A model generated the notes under the pieces. The model had not been told where the DNA came from, ran no database searches, and saw only the letters and a list, made by a program, of their open reading frames with translations. DNA of 64,000 nt from Atherix ibis (lineage: Eukaryota > Arthropoda > Insecta > Diptera > Athericidae): contig OY282607.1 of NCBI GenBank assembly GCA_958298945.1, positions 73,400,868-73,464,867 on the forward strand, in the 5' to 3' direction. A program made the position numbers and the translations under genes. Shown one piece after another: positions 11,531 to 24,588 of the stretch (position 1 is the stretch's first letter; every line of letters begins with the position of its first letter).

Positions 11531-13544
11531 TATAATTTTGATAATTTATCATAATTTAACTATTAAGTCTTATTTAAGCATTATATGATTCTATGTGCTA
11601 TGTTACAGAGCAAAGAGGCATTTTTCTATTTGGATCGACAAATAGTATTTGAAACTTCCATTTTTCAGATAAAACCTTTAAAAAAAAAACCTCATATCCT
11701 CATAAAAAAATAAAACTGAAAATTTATTTTAAAATGCATCATCTATATAATCGCTTTACTTAGAAGTTGAAGCTTCAGTTTAAAAGATAGCTAATAATTT
11801 TTAAATAAAAAATGAAATATTTTAAAATTAAGTCAAATTTTGTTGCAATTTGAATGGAATTTTCAATTTCTTAACGTACGTAGAAAAATTTCAATTTGAA
11901 TTGAAGCAATTCTTAAGATTTATGTTTATTTTCAAAGAAAAAATTAACATATATTGTCTGATCAAATTAAATAAAAAATTGTGAGCAAACATATATATTT
12001 TATGGTTAATCAATAATATATTAAATGAAACACAAATTCTGATATGTACCAATATAGATTTTTAGTATGTAATAAATTTCATTGCAGGAAAACTTAAAAA
12101 AGCTCAAACAATCTTTTTCGTATTATATTTTCTGTCAGACAAGCAATTTATAGGTTGAAAAAAATATCAACTAAAAGGTGATGACAAAAAGTTTTTTTTT
12201 TATATATTTATATGTATTTTTTTCTTTTTGCAAAAGTAAATTCAATTTATAAAGATATTATATAGTATGTCGAAAAGAATTCTTTGCCTCAGAGCTAACA
12301 TGAATACTAACGAGCAAGATTTGCAATCGCGGTTAGCATATCCTTTCATATTTTCTATTGACGACTATCTATCTACCTACACTTATGTATATATTAGAGA
12401 ATGAGATTTTTATACTCGTACTTATCTGTTGAGAAGATAATATCGCAGACACCCTTCAAGGATTTATATTATCTATTAAATTTGTATTCTATATATAACG
12501 CTCCTTATACTAAAGTAAATACAAAAGCATATTCTGATATGAAAAACCTGATCACTAAAAAAAGCAGGTGTAGAAAAAATCATCTTTTCGAAAAATAATG
12601 TTGTCAAAAAAAAAAAACGAAAATTGTAATGTGCGACATGAAAATTGGAAAACAAGGTCATGGGAGAGGAGGATGTTCAACCTTTTTCAGACGATAGAGT
12701 AATATTTTGTAATCAAAATATATTGCAAGCATAGAACCATTCACCTTAAAAGGTTCAACGATTATCTAATACCAAAATTTCTAAATTGTCAAAAAATATG
12801 AGAATTTTACTTGTAAGAATACGTGTAAGTCGATAATAAGCTTACGCATCTTACCATGTATGTAATTTCAATCGATGTGAAGAAAAAAATAAGAAAATTG
12901 AGACTTCAAAATCATATCATACGACCTGTTCAAAGTACATAAACCTGGTATACTCTCAAATATTGGTTAAAAAATATTTAGCAAAATGTGTCATTCATAA
13001 ATTATTTAACAAATCGTTTACGATAAGTATGAGATAGTAATTTTTTTCCCATCACATTTTATAATGAGTGAATATCAAAAGGCAGTAAAATAACTGACTT
13101 TCCGAGCATGTAATAAGCGCAAAGTTGATTTGTTTATATAAATTGTTCGGTAAAAATATGATGGAACCTTACCCGAATTATAATTAAATTAAATTTATTC
13201 ACAAAATGGGGATAAATACTTTTAAAATGCATATCCAATTTGGGGCGAAAAATTTATGCAATATGATGGAACCTTACTCGAATTATAATTAAATTAAATT
13301 TATTTGAAAAATTGGGATAAATAATTTTAAAATGCATATCCAATTTGGGGTGAGAAATTATTGTATAGAGGAAATATAAATGTTCCAACTCCAAGCAGAC
13401 TACAGAAAGCATATTTACGCATTTTAACCCATATAATTGTTACTTTTATCAAAAAATTTTGGGGTTTTAAAGTTAACTAGCCTTTAAACACATTCTGGAT
13501 TTCTAGATTTTCTTCTTATAAAAGACAGAAGGAATGTTATATCC
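11531..13544. other. AT-rich stretch with a tandem duplication
   Basis: No supportable gene. A unit of about 105 bp starting ATGATGGAACCTTAC occurs twice in tandem, at about 13158-13262 and 13263-13365, with a few mismatches. It is an unexpressed-looking AT-rich duplication. Confidence 0.6.
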
Positions 13545-13712
13545 TTCATAGTAGCTCCCTTAGGCAACTATACATCTGCGAAGGTGTTGTTTCTACTCTT
13601 CGTAGCGTTACTGGAGGGCTTTAACTGGAATCGCCTTTAGCTTCTAAGTTGCACTTCTTTGGATGTTACCCATAGAACAAAGATGACGTTCTTCCAAATA
13701 TTTTTTGAACTT
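13545..13712 (-). pseudogene. mariner-type transposase C-terminal scrap
   Basis: Minus-strand translation gives FKKYLEERHLCSMGNIQRSA, a stop, KLKAIPVKALQ, a stop, RYEE, a stop, then KQHLRRCIVA and GSYYEG. This matches the usual end of long-C-terminus mariner transposases (NIQ..A.KALKAIP......F..W..R..RCI...G.YFEG). Four stops show it is old. No terminal repeats were found. Confidence 0.6.
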
Positions 13713-15780
13713 AGAGAACTTACGTTTTTAAGGTCGCTAAGAAATTTTGGGTCTTATATATTTTTGGTGGTAAATATTTTAAAAAATACTTAGCCTTTAT
13801 GTAATAAAAATTTAAAACTGGATTTAAATTTTTTAAATGATATATTTTTGTTTTTTTTGATATTTTTTTTAGTAATTATTGCATTAAAATTTTTTTATTA
13901 GTAATAAGATTATTATGGCAATATTACATGTATTTGAACTTCTATAGATTTGATACATTACAAGTTTCACCAAACAGGATAGATTTGTGGTGAACTTTTT
14001 TATTAGGACAATTCCACTTAGGAAAATCACAGCATATATCTTTGTAAATGACAATAGAATTGTGTAGGATTAGCTTAGAGTTATTTAATGACAATAAACC
14101 ATTATGAGTACATACGGAGAGATGTACTTGTAGTAATGGAAAATCTGTTTAGGATATGTCTGTTTAATAGTTGGAGAATTCTCTGTTAATACAGTAGCTA
14201 TATAGACTACTACCATATATAGCAAATGATAGGGTGGTAGAGAAAACTTCTGTTTAATCTGACCTATCCGGTCGGAAATTTAATGCGAATTCCAAACTGA
14301 ACTGACATACTATGTTTCCCGGCGACATGAAATGGGTTTGACAGAGTCCAAGATAAATGAATGCTTATATGCGCTACTACAATCCACTAAATGTCACTAT
14401 AATATTGGTGTTTCTCGACTCATACACCGATCCATAAAAATGTGTAACTATCTGGTACAAAAAATACTCAAACTAGTTTCGAAAGATAGAAATTTCCAAA
14501 AGACTGTGAGTATCTCAAATTCCTAGCGTAAAGGATCAAGTACCGTATTCGGAAATATCAACGATTACAAACTCTTACAATTATTTTAAGAGCCATAAAT
14601 ACAATTATTACATAGAGAAAATTATACAAAAATTTTACATGAAACAAGCTTGTTTAATAGAGCAATAAAATCATTACTAGTCATAAGTACGTATAGTAAT
14701 ACTTATTTTTTTTTAAATATCGATTCCTATTGGATAAAAAATGTTTTTTACAAAATTTATATTTTTGCGAATAGTAACATCGTTAAAATTATTTGTACTA
14801 ATTTAAGTCTTACTTACTTTATGAATTTTTGTAAATAATATTATGGTAAGCTTTTCTTCTCCATTTCTTAATAAACTTTTCATATTTTATATTGAGGCAA
14901 AAAATATCTCATCTCCACAAAGTTACTTTTATATCTATAGTATTGTCTCTTATTATATCTTCTTTCCATTAAAATAAAATCGTGATCAATACCTTTCACA
15001 AAGAACCTACTCGGTGCAGAAAAACGTATTTTTCGTCCTTTCGCATGACAGAAAATATTCGGTTGTGTATATCAATTACTTTCCCATATAAACATATCCT
15101 ATATACAGATAGTAATTTTTGTACTAGTGGCTACAACAAACCTCCAAGATATTACTCTAAGTCAGATCAGCGGCCCTATTACCACAATGAAGGCTAGGAA
15201 TGAGAAAAATGGAGCAGTCATCTCTAAGACAAAATCATCATGTCTCCACATCTGCCGCAGCCGTGATTGTAGAACGCATGTTTGATCGTGGGGAAAGATG
15301 GAATTTCCAGATTAGCAAAACTATTAATTAAAGTTAATGCTATCTATAGGATGGTTAAAAAATTATTCATCAGTAAGAATAAGGTTAGACAAAGTGTGCC
15401 AATTAGAGTAACTAAGGAGCTTTTCGATGGAACGGTTGTCTATTTCCTCACTACATGCGTCAATGCGAGTCGATGCAGCAGTTAACAATTGTATTGACCT
15501 ATCTTTCTTTATGTTTATGAAGGTAGAGTAAAATCAATTTATTCTCTACATAATTTAGATAAAACTATTATTACCATCCCCAACATAATAAGAAATTCTT
15601 CATTATTATCTTTAATAATCTTAATATTAGATACAGATCCTTTCACTTTCTCTCCCCTCTTCCAAACTTTTCTTCTGCATCCAGATTGGAAGCTGAGTTT
15701 GGTGCGGTGTTGAGAATATCTACGTCTCCATATAATAGATGGCGATTACCGATCCGTTTATCTACAACAAACGTTTCGTT
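13713..15780. other. AT-rich stretch, small frames only
   Basis: Several frames of 60-70 codons (14332-14526, 14982-15197, 15282-15485) carry no motif I recognise. I see no supportable gene. The 15.1-15.5 kb part is less AT-rich and may be further decayed retrotransposon upstream of the RNase H scrap. Confidence 0.5.
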
Positions 15781-15829
15781 GAACAGTTGGCTGGGATCGA
15801 AGAACGTTTATTCCTCTTAATGAATGTGG

Positions 15830-16065
15830 CGACTATTGTAGCTATCAAGATCATTGGCACCCAAGCCATGATCTTTATTGTAAGGTCTTTCCATTGGACG
15901 GTGGCATCGTACAGCGCAATATCATCATCTTCTCTGACAGCCAGCCTATTATTCGAGTATTCGTAGACTCAACAAAATTCGACAAAACTTACTAATAATA
16001 GGAGGGTTGATTTGCATTGGTTGCCGGGCAAATGAAGCTCTCCGGCGGCTTGTGCGCACAGCTGT
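15830..16065 (+). pseudogene. decayed RNase H domain of a non-LTR retrotransposon
   Basis: Pieces in two frames match the RNase H domain that some LINE clades carry after the RT. IKIIGTQAMIFIV resembles the LGTHATVFQAE region, NIIIFSDSQP resembles the IYSDSQAAL motif with its catalytic Asp, and VDLHWLPGK resembles the L.WVPGH motif. Stops and frameshifts intervene. No RT motif was found directly upstream. This is inference from short motifs. Confidence 0.5.
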
Positions 16066-16244
16066 CTGTAATCTGAGCAGTTAGAAACAACATTATAAGC
16101 CAATAACTATCCTTACCGATATTCTGGGCACTCGAACTAATAAGAATCTAGCTAGGTTATATTACTCGCGCCTAGACATTTTTTTTGGAAATGGCATACG
16201 CCCTATCTGCCAACCCTTGAGCATTTTTTTGACTATTCCATATA

Positions 16245-16400
16245 CGAGGTCTGTTCAAAAACACCTCGTATAATCGAAGACGAGCCAAAATACGTGCAAG
16301 CAAAGCAGCTGGCGAAAATTAACTGAACATTCAAAATGGCCGAACTTGTCGGCATAAGTGAGAGACATGAGTACCAACATAACGCCACAAAAAATAGAAA
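16245..16400. mobile_element. terminal remnant of the GDESWVYGY mariner group
   Basis: Starts with the terminal repeat CGAGGTCTGTTCAAAAA after a TA, then an inverted CCTCGTA. The 5' UTR sequence common to this group follows (ATTCAAAATGGCCGAACTTG, GTACCAACATAACGCCACAA). Similarity fades near 16400. No transposase coding is left. Confidence 0.7.
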
Positions 16401-16775
16401 ATCCGAGCAAAATCGAAATTTGTTTGCGAGTACGGTTTCTCCCATTGTGGAGCTCCTAAAGCAAACAATTTTCTTTTTTAGTCTACTTTTAATTCTGATC
16501 ATACATAATAAAATACTTCACTAAATTTAAGAAACTCTACCTTTTCTTACTACACGTATTCATACGAAACTTGAAGTTTCAAATACCCCAATGGTCGTAT
16601 AGTGGCCCCAGGATTATGTCCAAGGGACCTAACATATAAACAATTACTTTTGTCAGAAACAAGCAGAATACACATATAAAGTGATATTTCTCTTATGTTA
16701 ATATGGTTTAATGTTATGCTTTGGAGTGTGTCATTACTCATCATGCAAAGAAAAACTGATGGTTGAGTTCATCTA
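16401..16775. other. non-coding spacer
   Basis: No motif or supported gene seen between the mariner remnant and the next Mos1-like element. Confidence 0.5.
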
Positions 16776-18000
16776 CCAGGTGTGTAAGCTTAAATCCTAG
16801 ATGGCGTGAGTGAGCGTATTAAGCTATCATGGGCACGCCATACTTTTTTTTATGAGTTTGACATCTGTCAACAATAATCATTGCACATTGTCAGCAATTT
16901 CGTACAACATACATTTTTCCTTTGGTTATCATGTCTAGTTTTGTCCCAGAAAAAGAGCATATGCGGGAAGCTATGCTTTTTTGCTTCAATTTTAAGAAAT
17001 GGGCTGCCGAATAGCATCGAATGCTTTTTCGAAAACAACGTGCCGAGATTGGTTTCGTCAGTTTAAAGACAGCTACTTTGACTTGTGGGACAAGAAGCGT
17101 GAAAATCGGCCTAGGAAGGTTGAGGACCATCAATTTCAGGCTCTTTTGGACGAAGACGATACCCAATCGCAAAAAATGCCGGCGAAGCAATTGGATGTTA
17201 CTCCAAGGTACCATGGGGAAGATTAAAAAGATCGGAAAATGGGTGCCGGATGAATTGAACGATAGGCAGATGGAACGACGATAAAACAGTTGCGAAATCT
17301 TGCTCGCCAGACAAAAAAGAAAGTCGTTCCTGCATTGGATTGTGACAGGCGATGAAAAGTGGATACATTTCGAGAATCCTAAACGCAAGAAATCGTGGGT
17401 TGATCTCGGCCAACCATCAACATCTTCCCCAAGACCAAATCGTTTCGGACGGAAGACGATGTTGTGCGTTTGGTGGGATCAGCAGGGTATCGTTTACTAT
17501 GAGATTTTGAATCCTGATGAAACTGTCAATGCCCACCACTACCACCAACAACTGATCAAATTGCACCGTACTCTGCGTGAAAAAAGGACGGATTATCAAC
17601 AAAGACATGACAAGCTGATTTTACTATACGACAACGCACAATCGCACACATCAAAAATGGTCCGAAACTACTTGGAGACACTCAACTAGGAGATGCTATC
17701 CTACACCGCTTATTCACCAGACCGGGCCCCTTCCGACTACCACCTGTTTTTGTCGATGGGCCATGCGCTCGCTGAGCAGAACTTCGATTCTTACGAAGAC
17801 GTCCGAAAATGGCTTGATGAGTGGTTTGCCCCGAAAGAGAAGGAATTTTTTTGCGTGGTATCCACAAATTGCCCGAGAGATAGGAAAAATGTGTAGCTAG
17901 CGATGGCAAGTACTTTGAATAAATTTGTTTTCGCTTTCTATGAAAAAAACATGAGTTTTTTTTTTACTAAAAAACAGCGGATTTAAACTTATACACCTGG
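16776..18000 (+). mobile_element. Mos1-like mariner, copy 2
   Basis: Left end CCAGGTGTGTAAGCTTAAAT, right end an inverted copy ending TATACACCTGG; TA on both sides (16774-16775 and 18001-18002). 1225 bp, the most complete of the three Mos1-like copies. Confidence 0.92.
16931..17922 (+). pseudogene. Mos1-like mariner transposase, broken (copy 2)
   Basis: Starts MSSFVPEKEHMREAMLFC. A TAG follows WAAE and a deletion of about 33 bp removes the second part of the first helix-turn-helix. The frame then changes several times. The catalytic domain is the best of the three copies: VTGDEKWIHFENPKRKKSW (first Asp), MLCVWWDQQGIVYYE, YDNAQSHTS (second Asp), a TAG after YLETLN, then APSDYHLFLSMGHALAEQ (third Asp). 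The C-terminus is frameshifted inside a T-run; in the corrected frame RGIHKLPER is followed by TAG and then KYFE-stop, as in copy 1. All three catalytic aspartates survive, but at least three stops and several shifts prevent a product. Confidence 0.9.
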
Positions 18001-18002
18001 TA

Positions 18003-21000
18003 TTCGAGTTAGTTTTCCATTCAAATATAAATTAAAATAATTAAAAACAGTAAATAATTTGTGTGATTGAATAATATGAATGTTACTGCTTTTGACCTAA
18101 TGGAAAACGTGATTTATTCTTGGGTATTTTGGAGCTTTGATCCCCCACTATTTCGTCTGAGCTCAAAATAATTAAGATCTGATTTGAAAAAAAATACATA
18201 TACTCTATGATTAATTTGACAGCATACTAATTTTAAAATTTATTTTTTACAACAAATCATAATTTAAATAAATGTAAATTTTTAATCTGACACAAACTAA
18301 ATATTTATTCTAAAATATGAAAAAGATATTTTTTTAAAAAAGAATACAATAATTTTATATATAGAAAAGTTTTCAAAAATACTTTGTTAAAAATGAATTA
18401 TGAAAAAAAAAAACAAAATTGTTTCTGAAATTGGTCTTTATTTGACAAATGATTTTTTTCACAATTTTGATAGATATCTTTAACTACAAATGCATGGGTA
18501 TGAAAGAAGCATATTTTTTTAGCAGGGACACTTTGATGAGTAGGAGTAAGTACACATTTATATTTCCCTGTCTGTCCTGATTAATTCAAGAATTTGAAAA
18601 AATACGAAGTTCTTGCCATTTGGACGTCGTTGTGCTATTGGAAAAGGTTTTGTACATTTGGAGAGATTTTGTTACGAATATTTATTGGGAAGCGATTTTG
18701 AAAAGGGTTATGCCCAGTTTGCATACAAAAGGAGTCTTTAAGCCACCGCGGATAACAATATTACGGACATAATATGGAGCATTGACGATTATATTATAAA
18801 AATAGGATTATAGATTGTAATTATTAGTATGAAACTATCGAATCCCAAATTTCAAGTCAGTAAATCCAAATTTGCTTCAATACTGTAGCAATTCGCAACC
18901 GGGGACGTGCAAAAATACTGTTCATATAATAAAAAAATATATATAATATTTGAAAATTCAATAACACACTGAACTAATGATTTTCTCCAATGTGAACATT
19001 ATTCTGTGGTTAAATATCTACACTAACCTAAATGTGATATTATAATTGGAATTTGCATATACCATAGTTACACATATTATAAATTTCGGAGTACGAAATC
19101 AATTGAACCTCACAAATTATATTACAAAATTAAGTCAATTATAAATAATATATTAGCTTATATTTTGTAGTTTAGTCAATTACACATACATAATTTGTGG
19201 TATATTTATATAATGCGATTAAATAATGTTCATATAAAATCAGTTGTCTAACCAATTTTATATCAATCATAATTACAAAATAGATTTTGTGGTAAACATA
19301 TTTTAAATACGAAAGGAACATATATGAATATATGTTATATGAACATATATTTGGAAAAATTTTGCAACTTGTAATTTATTATTATACTTATAATATATTG
19401 ATATTATTAGTATAAATAAGGTAAACAATATTAATAATTTTTATATATTTTAGGCAATTTTTATAATTTTTCAAATAGGAGTATCTTTTTTGGAGCCAGA
19501 AATGGAAATAAAACGAACTATCTTTAATAACAAGTATATTGTATTACATAACGTACTCAATTATGAGACAATTTTAAATGACAGCCATCCCGACATCAAA
19601 GTTTTAGCGTGCTTGACTACTATCGAAGGAGTCGTGGTTTCGAATCCCATTGAGGCATGGTCCTACGCAAATTCCCAAAAACGACACGTTTTTTTCCATT
19701 TCTACTTTAATTTTAACATCGTACTTTAAATGACAATAACAAATATTAAATGACAACTATTTTTTTTGTGTTAAAAATATTTAAGACATTACGACATTCA
19801 CAAAAAAGTACTGTTAATTTTTTTCTGAAATGATAATATCTCACAAAACTATTTTTTACATATCTCACAAAACTATTGATTTAATAAGAACACGATTTAA
19901 TGCCAATGCAATCGTCAAATCTCCGAACTTGCACAATTTCACAACGTACTATTATATTTTGTGGAAATATATAAAATTCTTTGTGTATGCTAACAAACCA
20001 GAGCGAATTCATACCTTGTGAATCCAGTATTTTACGAGAACTAGCTGATATAGGGTCGAATTTATTTGAATTGTGCCGATCGGATAATCATTAATGGCAG
20101 AAATTTATTTCTGAAATAAAATTTATTTTTAAAAAATAAATTAAAAAATAAAATTTATTTTTTCAAGACTTGCCTTGTTCCAGCTCACCTTTAACGTCTT
20201 TGAATCATAAATGGTGATCGTCATTCCAGTTTAAGAGAGAGATGCCTCACAATCTAAATATATTCCACAAATTGTTCACAACATTCTTTTGCTATTCTCA
20301 AAAACAAACACTTTACTTTCCATTCTACTATAATTTCATTATCCCATTATTCTTTATTTGAAAAAAAAACACCTAAAAAAAGCCATCTGCTTTCAGAAAC
20401 ACATGCCAGCTTTTGAAAGGAAAAGAAATCGTAGATAAACACCCGTATTGATCAAAGACACCAACCCGAAATACATATAATGGCCGCCTCTCTAACTGGT
20501 CAAAGCATGGTATCGTATCAAAGCTGCACGAAAATAAACACGAAGTTAGCTGCAACTCAACGATCATCTGCTAAGCGAAGACAAAAACATAATTTTTAAA
20601 ACTGACACAAATGTAATTAGAAATTTTATGAAAAGGTCCCCATGTTCCGGAAAGGGTTGTTGAAAGTGAAATAGAATTCCTTTTGGCTATGAACACTTTT
20701 ATTTAAAAAAATGATCTTTCAAAAGAACTCTTTAATAAATATACACTTACAGTCTAAACATAAATAAATACTAATAATTCCACTGCAATTTTGTAAGGTG
20801 TAGTTTTTACTCTCAAAGTTTTGCATGTTCAAATCTGGTTACAATGTAGCCTGCACGATCTTAATCATAGGATCCTAGCTAATGTCTACCGATTACTTGT
20901 ACAAGCGTACAATAATATTTGTATAAAAAATTCTAATAGATTAATTGTTGAAATTGAAATTTTGTAAAATTGTGTCTTTTGACTTAATTAATTATTGAAA

Positions 21001-22835
21001 TTTACTAAGTCAAAAGAAGTTCTTACTTACATTTAAAACCTTCATGAATTATTTAAAGATAAAACTTGAAATATAATTTAAAGTTGATATGTAAATTGTT
21101 TAAAAAAAAAATTCATAAAATTGAAGAACAAAATGTTAAATATTTTCAAATAAAAAAAAATGGATAAATTCGTTAAAATCGTCTGATTACATCTCATACT
21201 GAGCAAAACAATATATTTTACAGAAGAATTGACACAAAACTTTCTAGACATTCAGTCATAAATATACTTTGACGCATACAATATATTCTAAATATACTAT
21301 CGTATCCTTAAATCTTCCTAGATCTTATGTTATTTTAATGCAAGAAAAATACTGTTTTTCTTATCTAAATCTATCGATATTTTTATAACTGCGAAATGGA
21401 AATGTCTGCGTTTGATTTATTATATTGTTTATATTTTATTATAAACAAAATGGAGAAGTTTTTTTTTTACCATTCTTTTTGCTCATATAAAGATCTATAT
21501 GACTATATTAGTTTGTTTATATATATGTGAGATATACTTAGCTAGTCCGTTATACTTCTTCTTTATTTTGGCAAAACAGAAAAAAAACCTATAAAACAAA
21601 TAGATATAAAAGAAAGGAAATATTTCCTTTCTATGGCATATATAAAATCAAGGACACAACAAAAAGCTGTCAGGTTAATCAAAAAAAAAAAAATTGGAAA
21701 AGAAAAGACGCAGAATAAACGGGAAAAAATGAAATCATATCAAAATCGAATTAAACTCCATCGTATGACGGATGAAATATGGATTTTCAATGGTTTAACT
21801 TCGTACGATGTCTATCCTATGAGAATACTAAGTTGATGGATGAAATATTTGCTCAATTCGAAAATAGTCTGGTGGAGGGATGAAAATACAAAAAAAGGAT
21901 AACGAGAAACAATGTATATAAAATGTTATGGTAAAGCTGCCAGGTATATTCCATGACGATGTTTCCTTTTCAAATTGTCAAAGGACTGTCAATCCCTCGC
22001 TTTACGAGGAGTTATCGGATCAAGATTAAAATTGATTTCAGTGACTTTTATTGACACATCTCGGTTGAGGTTGCGTGCTGTTTCAAGAAATTCATTTTTC
22101 CAATACAAATCAACAATTGCAATGAATCCTCTCACGTATATTTATATTTATTTTATTTTGTCAAATAAAACCATCCGATCCAATATCTTATTTAGAGAGA
22201 TATTCTAAGTTCTCACCTAGTATTTTTCCAATGATGATGAAAATGCATACACATGGGAACTGATTTACTAAGTCCTATTGTATAGTTTATATAATGCCTT
22301 TAGTTACGATCAACATATAGAAACGATATTTTTCTACATATTTGTAAACTTTAATAAATATTTATTAGATTAATGTTGCACCAGTTTTTCTCGTTAAAAT
22401 TTTAAGTAAGTGATTTTAAGCTCCCCATATGTTTCCCACCATATAAAATGTTCATATTTCATCAAAATTTCATTGGCTTTATATTAAAAAAAAAATATAT
22501 ATTATATCTGAAAGTTCAGTTGAAATATAATAATTTAATATTTTATGGAAACATGCAGTATCCATAGGCCCGTTTCAAATCCTTTAAAAAAGTTCTAGAA
22601 AAAGCTTATTCTGAAATATTTTTATCTTATTCTATAGTGCAAGAATATAACTCTAAATCAACAGTTTGTAATTTAAACCGAACATTCTAAAATTCAATTG
22701 TGAAATCGCTTTTTCAATTTATTTGAATTATTCAAAAAAATTGTTCTCCTTTTATTTTCTCATAATCGAATTATAGTGTATATGGCAAATTGATATTTTC
22801 AAATAGTTGGCAATTGTGGAATTTTACGATATACT
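18003..22835. other. long AT-rich stretch without recognised genes
   Basis: Frames of 60-80 codons at 19490-19729, 20373-20567, 21633-21836 and 21975-22208 have no recognisable domain. The first begins in an AT-rich context without a convincing start. No transposon ends or RNA genes seen. Nothing here can be called. Confidence 0.5.
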
Positions 22836-22965
22836 TCCTATCCTTTCTGGTATTCGTCAAGATAGTATTTTTGACCCTCTCCAGGGTAATATTTATACCT
22901 ACGATATTCTCACGTCACAAAAACTCTGTATACTGCCTACTACCATTTACAAATTCATTTTAATT
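22836..22965 (+). pseudogene. possible jockey-like RT scrap
   Basis: One frame reads SGIRQDSIFDPLQGNIYTYDI, which lines up with the RT segment SGVPQGSxxxPLLxNIYTxDI found in the other jockey-like copies here. Neighbouring motifs are not clear. Low-confidence call on a single motif. Confidence 0.4.
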
Positions 22966-23370
22966 CAGAAAGAGGAGAGTAATAGAAACGAACAAAATAT
23001 TTTCAAAAACCTCATATTAATTATGAAATTGAATGATAAAACTCAGAACTTTGAAGAGCTTTATTTGGCTGAATTATTTTGATGCAAAAAAACTTAATTT
23101 GTTTCGTTCAATTTTTTCCTTTTTTTATACTATAGCAATTAAGCATAGGATATATTCGATATTAATATACTCTCTTCTTTATAGCGATATTTTGGCAAAC
23201 TTGTATCTGATATTTTTGGATACAATCCTGTACAAGTTGAGTATTTATATAAGATATGAGTGTCTCTTTTATCCGATGCAGTAACCTTCAAGTTTTTGAG
23301 GCAGGATTTTTACGGGACTCTTTTTTTAAGTAAAATTTATAGCTACCAAACCAAAGTTTGATTTTCACTA

Positions 23371-24588
23371 TAATCTTTAGTCCTTAGAAAAAGATGGAAG
23401 AAAAACTGTTTTTTAAAAAAAAAAATTTTGTTTTTCCACATAATCTCCTTTAAGCTCTATACACTTTTCCAACCGTTTTTTCAAAATTTTTATCCGGTTT
23501 AAGCAATGACGTCCTCGTTGGAAGTGAACCGTCGTCCGCCAAGCCATTTCTTCAGATTGGGGAAAAGAAAATTGTCACTCGATGCCAAATCTGGTGCATA
23601 AGCGGGATGCTGCAACAATTCCATTCTCAATTCCACAATTTTGGCCATGGAAACAGCGCAGGTGTGCACACGCGCATTGTCCGGATGCAAGAGGATTTTT
23701 TTCTTCTTCAGATGGGGGCGTTTCTCTTTGATTTCCTCGCTCAACCGTTGCAATAACGACGCGTAATACGCTCCTGTTATTATTTTTCCTTTTTCCAAGT
23801 AGTCGATAAAAATGATGCCCTGCGAATCCCAAAAGACCGTGGCCATCACCTTGCCGGCCAATGGCACAGTTTTTGCCTTCTTCGGAGCCCGTTCACCCTT
23901 GAAAATCCACTGTGATGACTGTCTCTTCGTTTCTGGAGTGAAGTAGTGTATCCAGGTTTCGTTCACAGTGACATATCGACGAAGGAATTCGGCAGGATTG
24001 CGATGAACGAGTGTCAACATAGCCTCAGAGTCCACTACACGATTGCGCTTATTCTCCTCTGAGAGCAAACGCGGCACCCATCTTGCCGAAATTTTTTTCA
24101 CAGACAATTTTTCATACAAAATTGAAGCGACTGTACCTTGTGATATGCCCGTGGCCTCAACTAATTCGCGCACTTTAATTCGCCGATTGTTCAAAATCAG
24201 ATCGTGGATTTTGTCGATGATTTCAGGAGTAGATACCTCAACTGGGCGTCCTGAACGATGTTCATCTTTTGTGGATGAACGGCCACGTTTAAATTCATTC
24301 ACCCAATTGTAAACCGTCGCAAACACAGGTGCAGATGTGCTATGAACTGCATCCAACTCGGCTTTGATTTCTTTCGGGCTTAAACCTTTCAAATGGAGAT
24401 GCTTGATGACAGCCCTAAACTCGCTTTTTCCATTGTTATGCACAAATAAATGTCGTTAACTTTAATCGACGATAGAAATTGACCTACGCTATGGATCGAG
24501 CTGAAATTTTGACAGCTTTCCTGTCGCTTTTACCGACACTACGAGCGCAATTTCTCGGATTTTCTAAGGACTTATTGAACGACCCTCG
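23371..24588 (-). mobile_element. mariner (KSEFRAVIKHL group), copy 1
   Basis: The right end reads TTTCTAAGGACTTATTGAAC then GACCCTCG, followed by TA, and matches the copy at 40-41.3 kb. The left end (CTTTAGTCCTTAGAAAAAG) has lost or mutated its outer bases. Minus strand. Confidence 0.88.
23499..24433 (-). pseudogene. irritans-like mariner transposase, catalytically dead (copy 1)
   Basis: Long open frame covering the DNA-binding and catalytic domains: SEFRAVIKHLHLKG, then the GRPVE linker after two helix-turn-helix units, WVPRLLSEENKRNR, and the catalytic core. The first catalytic Asp is replaced by Asn (TVNETW; copy 3 has TVDETW). The second is kept (HPDNARVHT, with Pro for Gln). SSDNFLF retains the third Asp. 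The ATG at 24433 is out of frame because one A is missing just after it; copy 2 shares this loss. At the 3' end a stop follows NEDVIA, and a deletion of about 42 bp removes the EYFAELPKSYFLDG segment seen in copy 2. Otherwise nearly undamaged, so a fairly young but inactive copy. Confidence 0.9.

Noticed and set aside
23499..24433. Domesticated host gene derived from a mariner
   Set aside because: It still lies between recognisable transposon ends, has a frameshifted start and a truncated 3' end, and has close sibling copies, so it is better explained as a recent dead transposon.
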